A stretch of 57,549 nt of DNA from Betaproteobacteria bacterium (GTDB taxonomy: Bacteria; Pseudomonadota; Gammaproteobacteria; Burkholderiales; Rhodocyclaceae). Positions 1 through 8,213 of this stretch are shown here, one piece after another. The position numbers and the translations under genes are program-made. The notes beneath the pieces are model-generated. The model ran no database searches and had not been told where the DNA came from. It saw only the letters and a list, made by a program, of their open reading frames with translations. Numbering within the stretch: the stretch's first letter is position 1; each line of letters begins with the position of its first letter. Location: NCBI GenBank assembly GCA_012026885.1, contig VEPL01000012.1, forward strand, positions 1 to 57,549. The letters run 5' to 3'.

Positions 1-58
1 GTCTCCATGGGGGGGGCGGGCGAAAACCCCGCGGGCTCGCCCAGCGTCCGCACTTGCC

Positions 59-1240
59 CTACGCCGCCTTCGACCCGGCGCCCTGGATGATGACGCTGGC
101 CGTGTTGGCGGCCTCCTGCAGTGTTTTAGTCGACAGATGGGCGTATCGCTCGGTCACCTTACTGTCACTGTGCCCGAGGATCTGCTGAACCTCATATAAC
201 GTGCGACCACTGTTGACCAGGAAGGAGGCATAGCTGTGCCGGAGGTCGTGAATGCGCAGCCACTCCATGCCGGCCTGAGCACGCAGGCGACCCCAGACTT
301 TGTGGACATTAACGAGCGGCTTCTTGGTCCGGGTATTGATGAACAGGTTGTCGTACTTGCCTTCGGTGCCGAGTTGCCCAAGCACTTCGAGCGCCGCGTC
401 ATTGATTGGTGTTGAATGTGCTCGCCCGTTTTTGCTGTTGCTGGCCGGGATTTTCCAGACACGATTTTCCTTGTCGATCTGATCCCAGCGGGCGCGCAGC
501 GCTTCGTTCAAGCGGGCGCCAGTTGCCAGCAGGAAGAGGGCCACATTGCAGACGGTGCGCGGCGGTGCGGTACGCAATACACCTACCAGCTTGTCCAACT
601 GTTCGGGCGAAAGGTAATGCTCTATGCGATTGTCCGGGTTGAACAACTGCAACCGGGTCAAGGGCGATGTCTCCAGGATTTCCCACTCGACCGCCAGATT
701 CCAGGCACGGCGCATCAGCTTCAAATGATGGTCCGCGCTGGCCGGCTTGAGACCGTCGGTCAGCAGGCGGTTATGAAAAAGCTGAACCTGTTTGCGGCTG
801 ACCTCGTTCAGCCTCAGGCGGCCGAATGACTCCTTGATCCGCAGGCGATACATTTCCTCGTCGCGCCGATAGCTGCGCTTGCGCGGCTTGGCGAACGGGA
901 GATACTGCTGCTCGAAGAAATCGGCCACGGTCGGTACGGCTTTCGCGGCCCGAGCTTCCGCTTGGGGGTTTGCGCCGAGAGCGATGTCGTTGCGCAACTG
1001 TCTTGCCGCCTTGCGGGCTTCAGCCAGATCGATGTCGGTGGTGCGGCCAAGCTTGGTGTGGCAGGTCTTGTTGGTGCCGTCCTTCCATCGCAAGTAATAC
1101 ACCCCTTCGCCGGGGCTTGCAGCGCGGACGGCGATGTAGAGGCCAGGGACGTCGGTGTCGCAGAATTCCACCCTGGTTTTGGTTGGCGGGCAGGCCAGTG
1201 ACGTCGTTAAGAATTGCGGCGTGAGCTTGATGATGGGCAT
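59..1240 (-). CDS. P4-type tyrosine recombinase (integrase)
   Basis: A 393-residue site-specific recombinase of the tyrosine integrase family, of the kind that inserts and excises genomic islands at tRNA genes. The N-terminal ~90 residues resemble the DUF4102-type arm-binding domain, followed by a SAM-like core-binding domain (about 105-195) and the catalytic domain. Visible catalytic residues are Arg243 (in TGARLNEAL), His331 and Arg334 (HDLRHSY), His357 (LGHSD) and Tyr366 (TERYAHL), so the enzyme looks intact. GGAGG lies about 5 nt before the ATG. It is the last gene of a leftward group with the primase-like and DUF3631 genes and points out of the left edge of the window, so its attachment site probably lies just beyond. 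That it acts on the tRNA-Asn at 19491 is an inference. Confidence 0.95.
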   Translation of the reverse strand: MPIIKLTPQFLTTSLACPPTKTRVEFCDTDVPGLYIAVRAASPGEGVYYLRWKDGTNKTCHTKLGRTTDIDLAEARKAARQLRNDIALGANPQAEARAAKAVPTVADFFEQQYLPFAKPRKRSYRRDEEMYRLRIKESFGRLRLNEVSRKQVQLFHNRLLTDGLKPASADHHLKLMRRAWNLAVEWEILETSPLTRLQLFNPDNRIEHYLSPEQLDKLVGVLRTAPPRTVCNVALFLLATGARLNEALRARWDQIDKENRVWKIPASNSKNGRAHSTPINDAALEVLGQLGTEGKYDNLFINTRTKKPLVNVHKVWGRLRAQAGMEWLRIHDLRHSYASFLVNSGRTLYEVQQILGHSDSKVTERYAHLSTKTLQEAANTASVIIQGAGSKAA

Positions 1241-1297
1241 GATGCCTCCATGAAATTGGGTCAGTTGGCCCCGCGCATGGCAGGGCGGGATGCTAGG

Positions 1298-1606
1298 TCA
1301 GGAGTTGCGCTTCTTCTCCACCATGCGGATCAGGGTGCCCAGCCGTGCGGGCTTCGGGTGGTCGAGCTTGAAGTGGCGCCAATGCGACCAAACGTCCTTG
1401 GTGCCCTTGTATTTCTCGTGGCCTTCGCTGCTCCAACGGTCGGCCAGTTGGAAGCCTTCTTCAGTGTTGCCAGTCTCGTTGAAGATGACCATTAGGACGG
1501 TGATCCAGGTGCCATAGTCGGAATCCGGGTCGATCCGGTACACATACTCCTGGAGCCTGCTGATGTCGGTTTGACGACGTCGCTTTTGCGATTGCAACTT
1601 ACTCAT
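1298..1606 (-). CDS. PriCT-2 domain protein (primase C-terminal-like)
   Basis: A 102-residue basic protein. The central pattern (SRLQEYVYRIDPDSDYGTW, a middle segment GFQLADRWSS, then KDVWSHWRHF) matches the PriCT-2 domain that follows primase or primase-helicase catalytic domains in phages and integrative elements. Here the domain stands alone, 113 nt downstream of the DUF3631 P-loop gene, with which it probably forms a split replication or mobilisation module. GAGGAAG lies about 4 nt before the ATG. No catalytic primase domain is visible in it, so it is a partner or accessory subunit rather than a full primase. The family call is from motif memory; function is inferred. Confidence 0.75.
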   Translation of the reverse strand: MSKLQSQKRRRQTDISRLQEYVYRIDPDSDYGTWITVLMVIFNETGNTEEGFQLADRWSSEGHEKYKGTKDVWSHWRHFKLDHPKPARLGTLIRMVEKKRNS

Positions 1607-1719
1607 GATTCTTCCTCGGTATTGCCGCCAACGGCTTCATGGCGGTCCTGATTGCGGTATTGGTTAGGAATGCGCTCGGCCTGCCTCCAGCATCGGTTCC
1701 GGAGGCAGTGAGCAAAGCG

Positions 1720-3060
1720 TCAGAAGACGAACGGCTCGCCCTCGGGCCACTCGCCACCGGCAAGCACCTTCGGGGTATCAGCTGCGGATTGCTCTGCGGA
1801 TACCGTCGGCGTCAGGTAGCGGCCGAACGCGTCCTCGAACTGGCCGAATTCGAAGCCTTTTGGGGTTGAACTGCCGAAGCGGACGGTTTTCGAGTGGATC
1901 CCGTAGGCTCCCAGCATCTTGCTGAGTTGCCGGGGAGAAAGGGGCTTGCCGCGGTTGTAAGTCGCCCATGGCGCTTCCGGGTCATTGATCAGGGCCGAAA
2001 TCAGGTCAGCGGTCGAGATGCGGTCGATCATCTTGTTCTCGAAAACCGCCTTGATGTCGGCAAGTAGCTCCGAGCCGAGATTTTCTGGCGACAGGTCATG
2101 GGCCGAGATCGAGAGCGCGGCGGTACGGGCATGTTCGAGCCATGCCGCCCCTGCGCACGATGCGATCGCGAACAGCGCCTCCCAGTTGTCCTGTGCCCGG
2201 TCGCCAAGCTGATTCGGCAGTTCCGGGCGGGCCTGTCGCACCTGTTCGGCGTAGTCAACGGCGAAGCGCGCCAACCGTGAAGCCAAGGACTCGAATTCCG
2301 TCGGATCCGCATGACGGAGGCGTTCGGCTCGCTCGTCCGGACGCTTGCGACGTAGGTTAAAGACAATGCCGCGGCTCATCGTCGCATCAGGGAGATGCTT
2401 TTCCAGCCGGATGCCTGCCAGCGCCTTGGGACACCATACGCTGAAGGTCCGCGGTTCAAGCGCATCGCCAACCTTTACGACACGTCCGACAAAAGCGCTG
2501 GCCCGCGTATGGCCGGCATTGATCAGCCCCTTCAGTTCATCGTTCTGGCGGGCAAACATGTCGGCTTCGTCGACTAGAAGTGTCACGACCCAGGCTTGGA
2601 TCGCCCGGAACAGAAAGGCTGCGGAAGAGTTTGCGACCGATAGTGGCCGCGCCACCAAGCGACTAAAAAGCTCCAGAAGGACCGATTTACCGCATTCGCG
2701 CTCCGGGGCAGTGACGATCGCGAGGGGCGCCACCTTGATGACGTCGATAAACCAGGTCATCGCGACCCATAGCGTTGCCGCTCGTGCCTGATCCGTCGAC
2801 ATGACCATAAACCGCATGAACATCTCGAAAATCGCGTCGAGAAGTGCAGCTGGGTCGATCGGCTCCGGATAGGGGGCCACATCCGCGAATGGCTTGCTGC
2901 CTTGGCTCTTTTCAGCGACAACGTCGCTGGATGACTGCGGAGGTGATTTCGGCTTGGAGGCTTTTGCCGCAGTCTGATCCGACACCGAGTTGGGAGTCGG
3001 AACTTGATCGTGTTGCGTCAGAGCGGGAGGATTCCCGACCGATTGTTGATGGTCTTGCAT
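1720..3060 (-). CDS. DUF3631-type P-loop protein of a mobile element
   Basis: A 446-residue protein with a low-complexity Ser/Pro/Gln-rich N-terminus (about 1-60) and a P-loop ATPase-like core. A Walker A-like segment APERECGKS lies at about 118-126 and a Walker B-like LLVDEAD at about 161-167. This combination is typical of DUF3631 proteins found beside PriCT-2 and primase domains in phages and genomic islands, where they probably act as replicative helicases. The final ~20 residues are acidic and aromatic. The start is supported by AAAGG about 9 nt upstream, and a CGTCTT/AAGACG inverted repeat (3061-3088) would place that ribosome-binding site in a hairpin loop. The helicase role is an inference. 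Confidence 0.8.
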   Translation of the reverse strand: MQDHQQSVGNPPALTQHDQVPTPNSVSDQTAAKASKPKSPPQSSSDVVAEKSQGSKPFADVAPYPEPIDPAALLDAIFEMFMRFMVMSTDQARAATLWVAMTWFIDVIKVAPLAIVTAPERECGKSVLLELFSRLVARPLSVANSSAAFLFRAIQAWVVTLLVDEADMFARQNDELKGLINAGHTRASAFVGRVVKVGDALEPRTFSVWCPKALAGIRLEKHLPDATMSRGIVFNLRRKRPDERAERLRHADPTEFESLASRLARFAVDYAEQVRQARPELPNQLGDRAQDNWEALFAIASCAGAAWLEHARTAALSISAHDLSPENLGSELLADIKAVFENKMIDRISTADLISALINDPEAPWATYNRGKPLSPRQLSKMLGAYGIHSKTVRFGSSTPKGFEFGQFEDAFGRYLTPTVSAEQSAADTPKVLAGGEWPEGEPFVF

Positions 3061-3208
3061 CGTCTTTTTCCTTTCGTTTGTTAAGACGATGCAACTTTGC
3101 GCGAGCCTTTAACGCTTAAAAGCGGTGACAAGAGTTTCACCGAAACCCTTGCCGATAGTGGAATTCGGGTGAATCTCTCTAAAAACTTTCGCCGAAAGTT
3201 TGAAAGCT
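3061..3208 (-). promoter_or_regulatory. Operator-like palindromes upstream of the DUF3631 gene
   Basis: This 148-nt gap holds three compact inverted repeats: TTTAA-CGC-TTAAA (3108-3120), GTTTC-ACC-GAAAC (3134-3146) and AAACTTTC-GCC-GAAAGTTT (3183-3201). The last two share the core TTTC-RCC-GAAA and lie 49 nt apart, which suggests binding sites for one dimeric regulator of the leftward operon. No clear promoter hexamers could be assigned. The repeats are seen directly; the operator role is inferred. Confidence 0.45.
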
Positions 3209-4000
3209 TTATTCGAAATTGATCTTCGAGAAGGCCTTGAGTATCGTGCCTGGATCCAGTGGCTTTATTCCGCCCCGCTTGTTGATCCCGACATCCTTTA
3301 ACGCTTTAGCGACCTTGCTTGCAAGCAGGCTTCGCTTCCCAACAAGGGTCGCTTCTTCTTTGACAAATTCCCTCGCGAAGTATCGTGCAGCGACATACCA
3401 AGGCTGTTCAGGCGAGGGGTCATCTGGCCGTGCAATCAGCCATGGCCGTTCACTTGCTGGCTGCGGCGCTTGCGATTCTGGCTGGGATATGTCCGTCAAG
3501 CTATCAAACTGCTGAAACTCCGAGTCACCGAGGATTGATATCCCATATCGGCGAGAGGCCCAATCATCGAGACTTCTCAGGGATATATGAACGATCCCCG
3601 TTCTCGCCGTGGCCATCGAGTCAATGCGAAGCGCTGAGGCACCCCCTTTGGCGAGTTCATCATCGATATCGGCAAGATATCTGGCGGCATCCATGGTTAA
3701 AGCGTCAAAACGCCTGACTGCGAAATCCTTATCCAGGTACATGTAGGTACTAACCCCCGCTTCCACAGCATCAAGGAGATCCTGCCTGGCAGCTTCGCGC
3801 ATTTCCCCTAGAGTCTGTTCCAAAGAGCCGTTCAACGAATCGAGGTGGGGTAGATCAGTGGCGGAATCACTATGTCCAGTTACTGGGAGAGGTCTGCTAC
3901 GGAGGGGACCCCTCATCCACCCAAGCAACTTGGCAACAGCCTCGTCGCGAGTGCAACTCGTACGCAAATCGTAATGGACTTCATCTTCTGCATTGACCAT
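3209..4000 (-). CDS. Hypothetical island protein
   Basis: An unrecognised protein of about 263 residues. The reading frame stays open upstream to 4420, but that part overlaps a repeat-rich non-coding region and reads as Pro/Arg-rich low-quality sequence. The ATG at 4000 (start MVNAEDEVHYDLRTS), preceded by GAGAAC, gives a protein with normal composition. The middle is helical and charged. The C-terminal third (AARYFAREFVKEEATL onward) is basic and looks like a small DNA-binding or replication-associated domain. It is the first gene of the leftward group ending in the integrase, so a role in replication or maintenance of the element is plausible but unproven. The start is uncertain. Confidence 0.55.
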   Translation of the reverse strand: MVNAEDEVHYDLRTSCTRDEAVAKLLGWMRGPLRSRPLPVTGHSDSATDLPHLDSLNGSLEQTLGEMREAARQDLLDAVEAGVSTYMYLDKDFAVRRFDALTMDAARYLADIDDELAKGGASALRIDSMATARTGIVHISLRSLDDWASRRYGISILGDSEFQQFDSLTDISQPESQAPQPASERPWLIARPDDPSPEQPWYVAARYFAREFVKEEATLVGKRSLLASKVAKALKDVGINKRGGIKPLDPGTILKAFSKINFE

Positions 4001-4853
4001 CTTGTTCTCGGCAAGTGCATTTGAATAGAGATCAGAGAAGTATATTTGAGTGGGCCCTATCCACGAACCTGATCGGATAAGTGCTAACCGGCGATGAACG
4101 CAGAATCCGGTCTCGTCTCTCCAGTCATCCCGACGCGAAACGCCGCAACACCCAGGCGGGGCAAGGAACTCGCCGTTGCGGCACTGGTTTGCGTGGCGAA
4201 ACGCGATTTGCCCCCGGGCCGTTGCGGCAGGAGTTTCGGGGTTGTTTCGGATACACCCGAAACGCGCCGGGCCTTGCGCCGCATGGGGTTCGGGCAAACG
4301 TTGCGGCGTTGCGGCAAATTCCGGAGGCGGGCGAGGGTGGTGGAACGTGGCATCGCCGGGGACGCCGGCAGGGTTTGGCTCATCACTCAGGCGCGTATGT
4401 CCTTGCTGCAGGTCCGCCATGGTCGGCTTACAGGAATAGTCATGGATTCACACCGTCGGCCAGGAGCGGAAATTCAAGCGATCGGGAAACCAGCCAGTTG
4501 ATGGGCTGCTTCGCTCCGAGACCTGCCGCATACCCTACGCGAGCATTCGGCCTTTGTTGACGTTGGGACACATACCGAGCTACGTCAGAAATATGGCCAG
4601 GTGCTGACCATACCACTGGATAGATAAACGTCAGCGTGGTCTTCTGTTGCTTGGCTTCAAATGATAAATAGAACCCTGCGTCCGCCTCAGACGATCAAGT
4701 AACCTCAGGTTTAACGGAACGGAGGAGTGAATCCATAGGAATCAATGCCGAATACGTAGAATATGCACTAATGGACGTCGCTGCGTTACTCGAAAGTGGA
4801 CGCCGACCTTTGTGCGCATTTGCGCCCATTTTCTTTCTAACCAATCCTTAAAT
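4001..4853. other. Gene-poor region holding inverted-repeat copy A
   Basis: No convincing gene was found in this 850-nt gap between the divergent 3209-4000 gene and the beta-CASP nuclease gene. The left half contains repeat copy A and four GTTGCGGC octamers (within about 4170-4315). The right half is less GC-rich. It has a short open frame ending just before 4853 that reads like protein (EYVEYALMDVAALLESG) but lacks a good start codon and may be a gene remnant. Confidence 0.5.
4233..4330 (+). repeat. Inverted-repeat copy A flanking the beta-CASP gene
   Basis: This segment aligns without gaps, at about 69 of 98 positions by hand count, to the reverse complement of 7081-7178 on the other side of the beta-CASP nuclease gene. 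The best part is 4281-4310 against 7101-7130, with 28 of 30 identical. It includes a perfect 7-6-7 palindrome, GTTTCGG/CCGAAAC (4244-4263), matched in the other copy by GTTTCG/CGAAAC. Whether these are transposon-like ends, operators or remnants of an older duplication is not known. Confidence 0.7.
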
Positions 4854-6878
4854 ATGAAACTAAAATTTCTCGGTGCCGTAGGATGCGTCACCGGTTCGTG
4901 TTCCCTGCTCGAGGATTCTGCGGGTAAGACACGCTTTCTCGTGGACTGCGGAATGACTCAGGGGGAAGGCGACGCGCACATTCTCAATGCTGCGCCTTGG
5001 CCCTTTGTTCCGGCCCGCCTTAGGTTCGTTCTGCTTACCCATGCCCATCTAGATCATTGTGGTTTGCTTGGCCGACTCGTGCGCGAGGGATTTTCTGGCC
5101 CGGTGTATTGCACCCGGTTTACCGCGGAACTGGCGAGGATCAACCTGTTGGATGCCGCACGTCTTTCCGCAGACCTATGCACTGAGTTTGACGTTCGTCG
5201 CATTAATTTCGTTGCGGTAGACGAACAATCCGGGTTTCTGTTCGGCCGGTACATTGAGCTAACTGACGACCTCGAGGTAGCCTTTTATCCCAACGCACAC
5301 ATTGGTGGCTCTTGCTCCATCGGCATCCGCTGGAAAGCAAGCACCACGGACTCACGCGAGATAGTTTTCAGCGGTGACCTGGGCCAGAACACAGTGGAGA
5401 ATGCTCCGCAGCCTTTGCTGGCTCCACGCAAACCCTTGCCGACGACACCGGACTACTTGGTGGTGGAGTCGACCTACGGCAGTCGCGTTCGTGACGCTGC
5501 TGAATGCAGCAAGGTCGCACGCATGGTGGACTTGGAACGCATCGTCACGGACGCGATACAGCGCGTGCCCAGCGACAAAACACAGGGGGGAGCTTGCCTG
5601 GTCATTCCGTGTTTCAGCATTCATCGCGTTCAGGAGCTCCTGGTTGATCTGCATTCTCTTTTCGAAGTCCAGCTGAAAGACAGAATCCTCGCCCTTCGGC
5701 CCGCCTTTCAGGAGTCTTCGCATATCGAACAGGCCCTTCAGGAGGGAATACGTGCGACCCGGATCATGGGCCCTCAAAATATTCTCTCCTATCTGCCCGA
5801 ATCTGATCGCGAGCGTTTCCATGAGATGTTCAAGTGTCAGGAAGTGATCTCCCCTGATGGAAAAGCAAAGGACATGTTTGTTCTTGCGGACATGAGTACT
5901 GAGCGTAAAGAGGAGGCCCGGGAAATACTGCGACGCACAGTTCGGCCGTCGCCGCTCGTCTTGATCAGGATTTTCGTGGATTCCCCGATGAGCAACCGCA
6001 CGACCGTTGTCTATCAGCGGGAGCTATGCAAGAGAGAGGTGGGCGATCCGCAGCGGTGTTTGTATCGCAATCCGGCCCTGAAGGACCACCTAGGTGCTCA
6101 CAACGAAACCGACGTCGACGTAATCATTAGCAAGCTCTTTGCTGGAAATGGCGGGCGGGACATGCAGCCCGTAGTGCATAGCTTCTTGACGTATTCGCTG
6201 ACGTTCTGCAATCCATGGGAGACTGAAGAGTTGATTGATGCGAAGCTTGATGCGCTCAATATCGTTCTCAGTGGCAGTGGGATGGCCGATGTTGGCCCCG
6301 TCACGATGCACCTTGAACGAGAGTTGCCCAATCCTCGTTCGGTCGTACTGCTAACAGGTTACGCACCTCAATCAAGTGTTGCGGGGCGCCTCAGGAGGTT
6401 TTCCAATACTGGAGCCACTGGACCCGAAGGGATGCTACGGCTGCCATCTAAGGGGTTGCCAGACTCGGAAATTCGGGCGGGTATTGAGGATGTCGGACCT
6501 TACTATTCTGGTCATACAGATCAAGTCGGTTTACTCGACTTCATTTTCAAGACCATCGGGCCAACTGAGGGAGGGGAAACCGCGACGACGGTTTTCGTGA
6601 ACCATGGCGACAATGAGGTTCGCGGCTTGTTTCGCACGGCCATCGTAGCGCGCGCCGCGGAACAGCGGCAAGGTGAGCGACCGGTGAAAGCCGTTGAGGT
6701 TCCAGGGCGGGACCGTCGCTGGTTTGACCTCAACGAGGGGCAGTGGTTACCGCCAGATCCGGAATCGCCAGAAGAGACTAGAGATCAGCTTCTGATTCGG
6801 TTGTACATGGAGCAGCGACGCACAAATGATCTGTTGTCGGAGCTGCTTCGAGTGACTCGTAATCGTGGACGTGAGTAA
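4854..6878 (+). CDS. MBL-fold / beta-CASP ribonuclease-like protein
   Basis: A 674-residue protein (from the ATG at 4854, chosen because MKLKFLGAVGCVTGS is the canonical family start) of the CPSF-73/RNase J-like metallo-beta-lactamase superfamily. Zinc-site motifs are HAHLDH (63-68), His149 (PNAHIGGS) and Asp175 (SGDLG). Beta-CASP features are ESTYG (205-209), DSPMSNRTT (376-384), SGSGM (473-477), SGHTDQ with His554 and VNHGD with His584. It is therefore probably an active RNA or nucleic-acid nuclease. The segment at about 275-365 appears inserted relative to short family members, and the last ~35 residues form a charged helical tail (QLLIRLYMEQRRTNDLLSEL). It stands alone and is bracketed by inverted repeats in an island with two defence systems, so a defence role is possible but only inferred. 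No clear Shine-Dalgarno sequence is seen. Confidence 0.85.
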   Translation: MKLKFLGAVGCVTGSCSLLEDSAGKTRFLVDCGMTQGEGDAHILNAAPWPFVPARLRFVLLTHAHLDHCGLLGRLVREGFSGPVYCTRFTAELARINLLDAARLSADLCTEFDVRRINFVAVDEQSGFLFGRYIELTDDLEVAFYPNAHIGGSCSIGIRWKASTTDSREIVFSGDLGQNTVENAPQPLLAPRKPLPTTPDYLVVESTYGSRVRDAAECSKVARMVDLERIVTDAIQRVPSDKTQGGACLVIPCFSIHRVQELLVDLHSLFEVQLKDRILALRPAFQESSHIEQALQEGIRATRIMGPQNILSYLPESDRERFHEMFKCQEVISPDGKAKDMFVLADMSTERKEEAREILRRTVRPSPLVLIRIFVDSPMSNRTTVVYQRELCKREVGDPQRCLYRNPALKDHLGAHNETDVDVIISKLFAGNGGRDMQPVVHSFLTYSLTFCNPWETEELIDAKLDALNIVLSGSGMADVGPVTMHLERELPNPRSVVLLTGYAPQSSVAGRLRRFSNTGATGPEGMLRLPSKGLPDSEIRAGIEDVGPYYSGHTDQVGLLDFIFKTIGPTEGGETATTVFVNHGDNEVRGLFRTAIVARAAEQRQGERPVKAVEVPGRDRRWFDLNEGQWLPPDPESPEETRDQLLIRLYMEQRRTNDLLSELLRVTRNRGRE

Positions 6879-7225
6879 TCAAGCCAAAGGTCGGGAGGCT
6901 TGAAACGGGTAAGGCCGAACTCCCATCACGGAGCGGTAACTTTGGACGACCGCACCACTTAGATAGCTGCCATTCAAAAGCGGCTTGGTGGCAAGAAGCC
7001 GGAACGGCGGCAATGGCCTGGCCTGCGGGGATTGGGCACTGACCTGAACCTGCCAAGCCAGATCCCAGCCCATTCCCACGCTATCCCCGGAAAAATCCGA
7101 AACGCCGCAACGTTTGCCAGAAACCCATGCAGGGCATTGACCCCGGCGTTTCGGGGGGAATCGAAACGCAAGGGAAACGGCCGGGACACGACCCGAAACG
7201 AGCCCCGGACCCGAAAAACGCCGCC
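6879..7225. other. Gene-free region holding inverted-repeat copy B
   Basis: No supported gene lies between the beta-CASP nuclease and klcA, which are convergent. The region contains repeat copy B and several further CGAAACG or CCCGAAA elements up to about 7220. Open frames here are short and have the composition of GC-rich random frames. Confidence 0.5.
7081..7178 (-). repeat. Inverted-repeat copy B flanking the beta-CASP gene
   Basis: This is the partner of copy A in the opposite orientation, collinear and ungapped over 98 nt, about 70 percent identical by hand count. Its palindrome GTTTCG-N8-CGAAAC spans 7148-7167. The two copies lie about 2.75 kb apart and enclose only the beta-CASP gene. 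No target-site duplication could be recognised by eye outside them. Confidence 0.7.
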
Positions 7226-7660
7226 TCAGTCCGTCGCCCGCAGGATCGCCCCAGCCTCGGCATGGTCCATCATGTACTCCCGCAGCAAGTGATACTGCTC
7301 GGCACAGGTCTCGGCAAACTGGCCCGAACCGAACGACAGGTTGCTATACGCGAACAGGCAAACTGCAATCCCGAATGCATCCGCCGACATGAACCCCTCC
7401 CAACCGTTCGGACTGACCACTTGGAAGCGTCTGTCGCTGTCCGGAGCCATATATAAGCCGCCGTTGTCGAGGGTGTAGAACAGCCAGTACCCGCCGCCAT
7501 AGTCCTCCGACAGCCGGCTAGCCATCGAAAACACGAACGGCTCCAACTGCAGCGGGAAATAGACCCCGAACAGGTCGGCGGTGACGTTGGTGCGCTGATC
7601 CTCGGCAACCAGCTGCCGGGCGATGGTGTGCGAGTTGCTGCTGATAGGTGTATCGCTCAT
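7226..7660 (-). CDS. klcA: Antirestriction protein, KlcA/ArdB family
   Basis: A 144-residue protein matching the ArdB/KlcA antirestriction family in length and in its hallmark core, for example FGVYFPLQLEPFVFSMASR, YGGGYWLFYTLDNGG and FSADAFG-like MSADAFGIAVCL. Such proteins help plasmids and integrative elements escape type I restriction in a new host, apparently without the DNA mimicry used by ArdA. The ATG at 7660 follows GAGGA at about 8 nt; the frame is open upstream but that part is non-coding. It is the last gene of a leftward cluster of small genes and is preceded by a hairpin (7692-7708). Its presence a few kilobases from hsdMSR suggests that the element carries both restriction and its antagonist. 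Confidence 0.9.
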   Translation of the reverse strand: MSDTPISSNSHTIARQLVAEDQRTNVTADLFGVYFPLQLEPFVFSMASRLSEDYGGGYWLFYTLDNGGLYMAPDSDRRFQVVSPNGWEGFMSADAFGIAVCLFAYSNLSFGSGQFAETCAEQYHLLREYMMDHAEAGAILRATD

Positions 7661-7691
7661 GGTGTTGTCCTCAAGAAACAGAGGGCAGCCA

Positions 7692-7708
7692 CCGGGATTC
7701 CCTCCCGG
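7692..7708 (-). promoter_or_regulatory. Hairpin 31 nt upstream of klcA
   Basis: A 6-bp CCGGGA/TCCCGG stem with a 5-nt loop whose leader-side end lies 31 nt before the klcA ATG. It is not followed by a clean T-run. It is one of six hairpins at nearly constant distance from start codons in this cluster. Confidence 0.55.
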
Positions 7709-7754
7709 CAAGCCGCCCCCCAAAGTGGCGCGAATGAATAGTTGCCGTGTCGCC

Positions 7755-7865
7755 TTACCACCCCGCCAACTCTGGCACCCGGAAGTGCAGGGCGTCGGTA
7801 ATGGCGGTCTCGGGGATGTCCCAGGCCAGGACGGTTTCGATGTGCTTGATGGTCGATTCATGCAT
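7755..7865 (-). CDS. Small hypothetical protein, 36 residues
   Basis: A 36-codon gene starting MHESTIKHIETVLAWDIPE and ending in Trp before TAA, too short for most gene finders. It is supported by an excellent ribosome-binding site (CAGGAGA, 7 nt spacing), its position between klcA and the 8214 gene on the same strand, and the same upstream hairpin arrangement as its neighbours. It contains an amphipathic N-terminal helix and no membrane segment. Function unknown. As a small protein next to an antirestriction gene it is a candidate anti-defence peptide, by association only. Confidence 0.65.
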   Translation of the reverse strand: MHESTIKHIETVLAWDIPETAITDALHFRVPELAGW

Positions 7866-8213
7866 GGTGCTTTCTCCTGAAAATGCAAAAGCCGACCTCG
7901 ATCACACCCAAAAAATGGACGGACCTTGGCCGGCTATGCGGTCAAACAACGGGAATAGAGGAGGGTGCTGCGAGAGGTACTGCTTGGCTGTCAGCGGTGC
8001 GGCTGAACAGATGCTGCTACTGCATCGGCGGGGCTACTGCTTCATTTAGGTTTTTTGCAGTTTTTTACTAAGTGCTCGAAAGCAAAGGGAAAACGCCTGG
8101 GTCGGTATACGGTCGCTATTGAAAACCGACCGCCGAAAACTCCTTACGTTTCAACTGCTTACAACACTAGAGCGCCGGATGGGAGATCCAGGGGAGACGC
8201 CGAAAGCCTTGTC
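7866..8213. other. Intergenic leader upstream of the 36-residue gene
   Basis: A 348-nt gap with no supported gene. It holds the hairpin at 7890-7935 and, at about 8040-8090, T-rich tracts. No clear promoter was assigned. Confidence 0.4.
7890..7935 (-). promoter_or_regulatory. Hairpin 24 nt upstream of the 36-residue gene
   Basis: An 8-bp stem in leftward RNA (AGCCGGCC with GGUCGGCU, one G-U pair) with a large loop, followed by TTTGCATTTT. It ends 24 nt before the ATG at 7865 but lies 278 nt after the previous stop codon, so it belongs to the downstream gene rather than acting simply as the terminator of the upstream gene. Confidence 0.45.

Noticed and set aside
3209..4420. Full-length 403-codon version of the unknown gene
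   Set aside because: The first 140 codons overlap the repeat-rich region and read as Pro/Arg-rich non-coding sequence; the ATG at 4000 is preferred.
4854..6878. Anti-Pycsar protein Apyc1, because it is also an MBL-fold enzyme near a Pycsar system
   Set aside because: Apyc1 is a short MBL phosphodiesterase; this protein is 674 residues with clear beta-CASP motifs.
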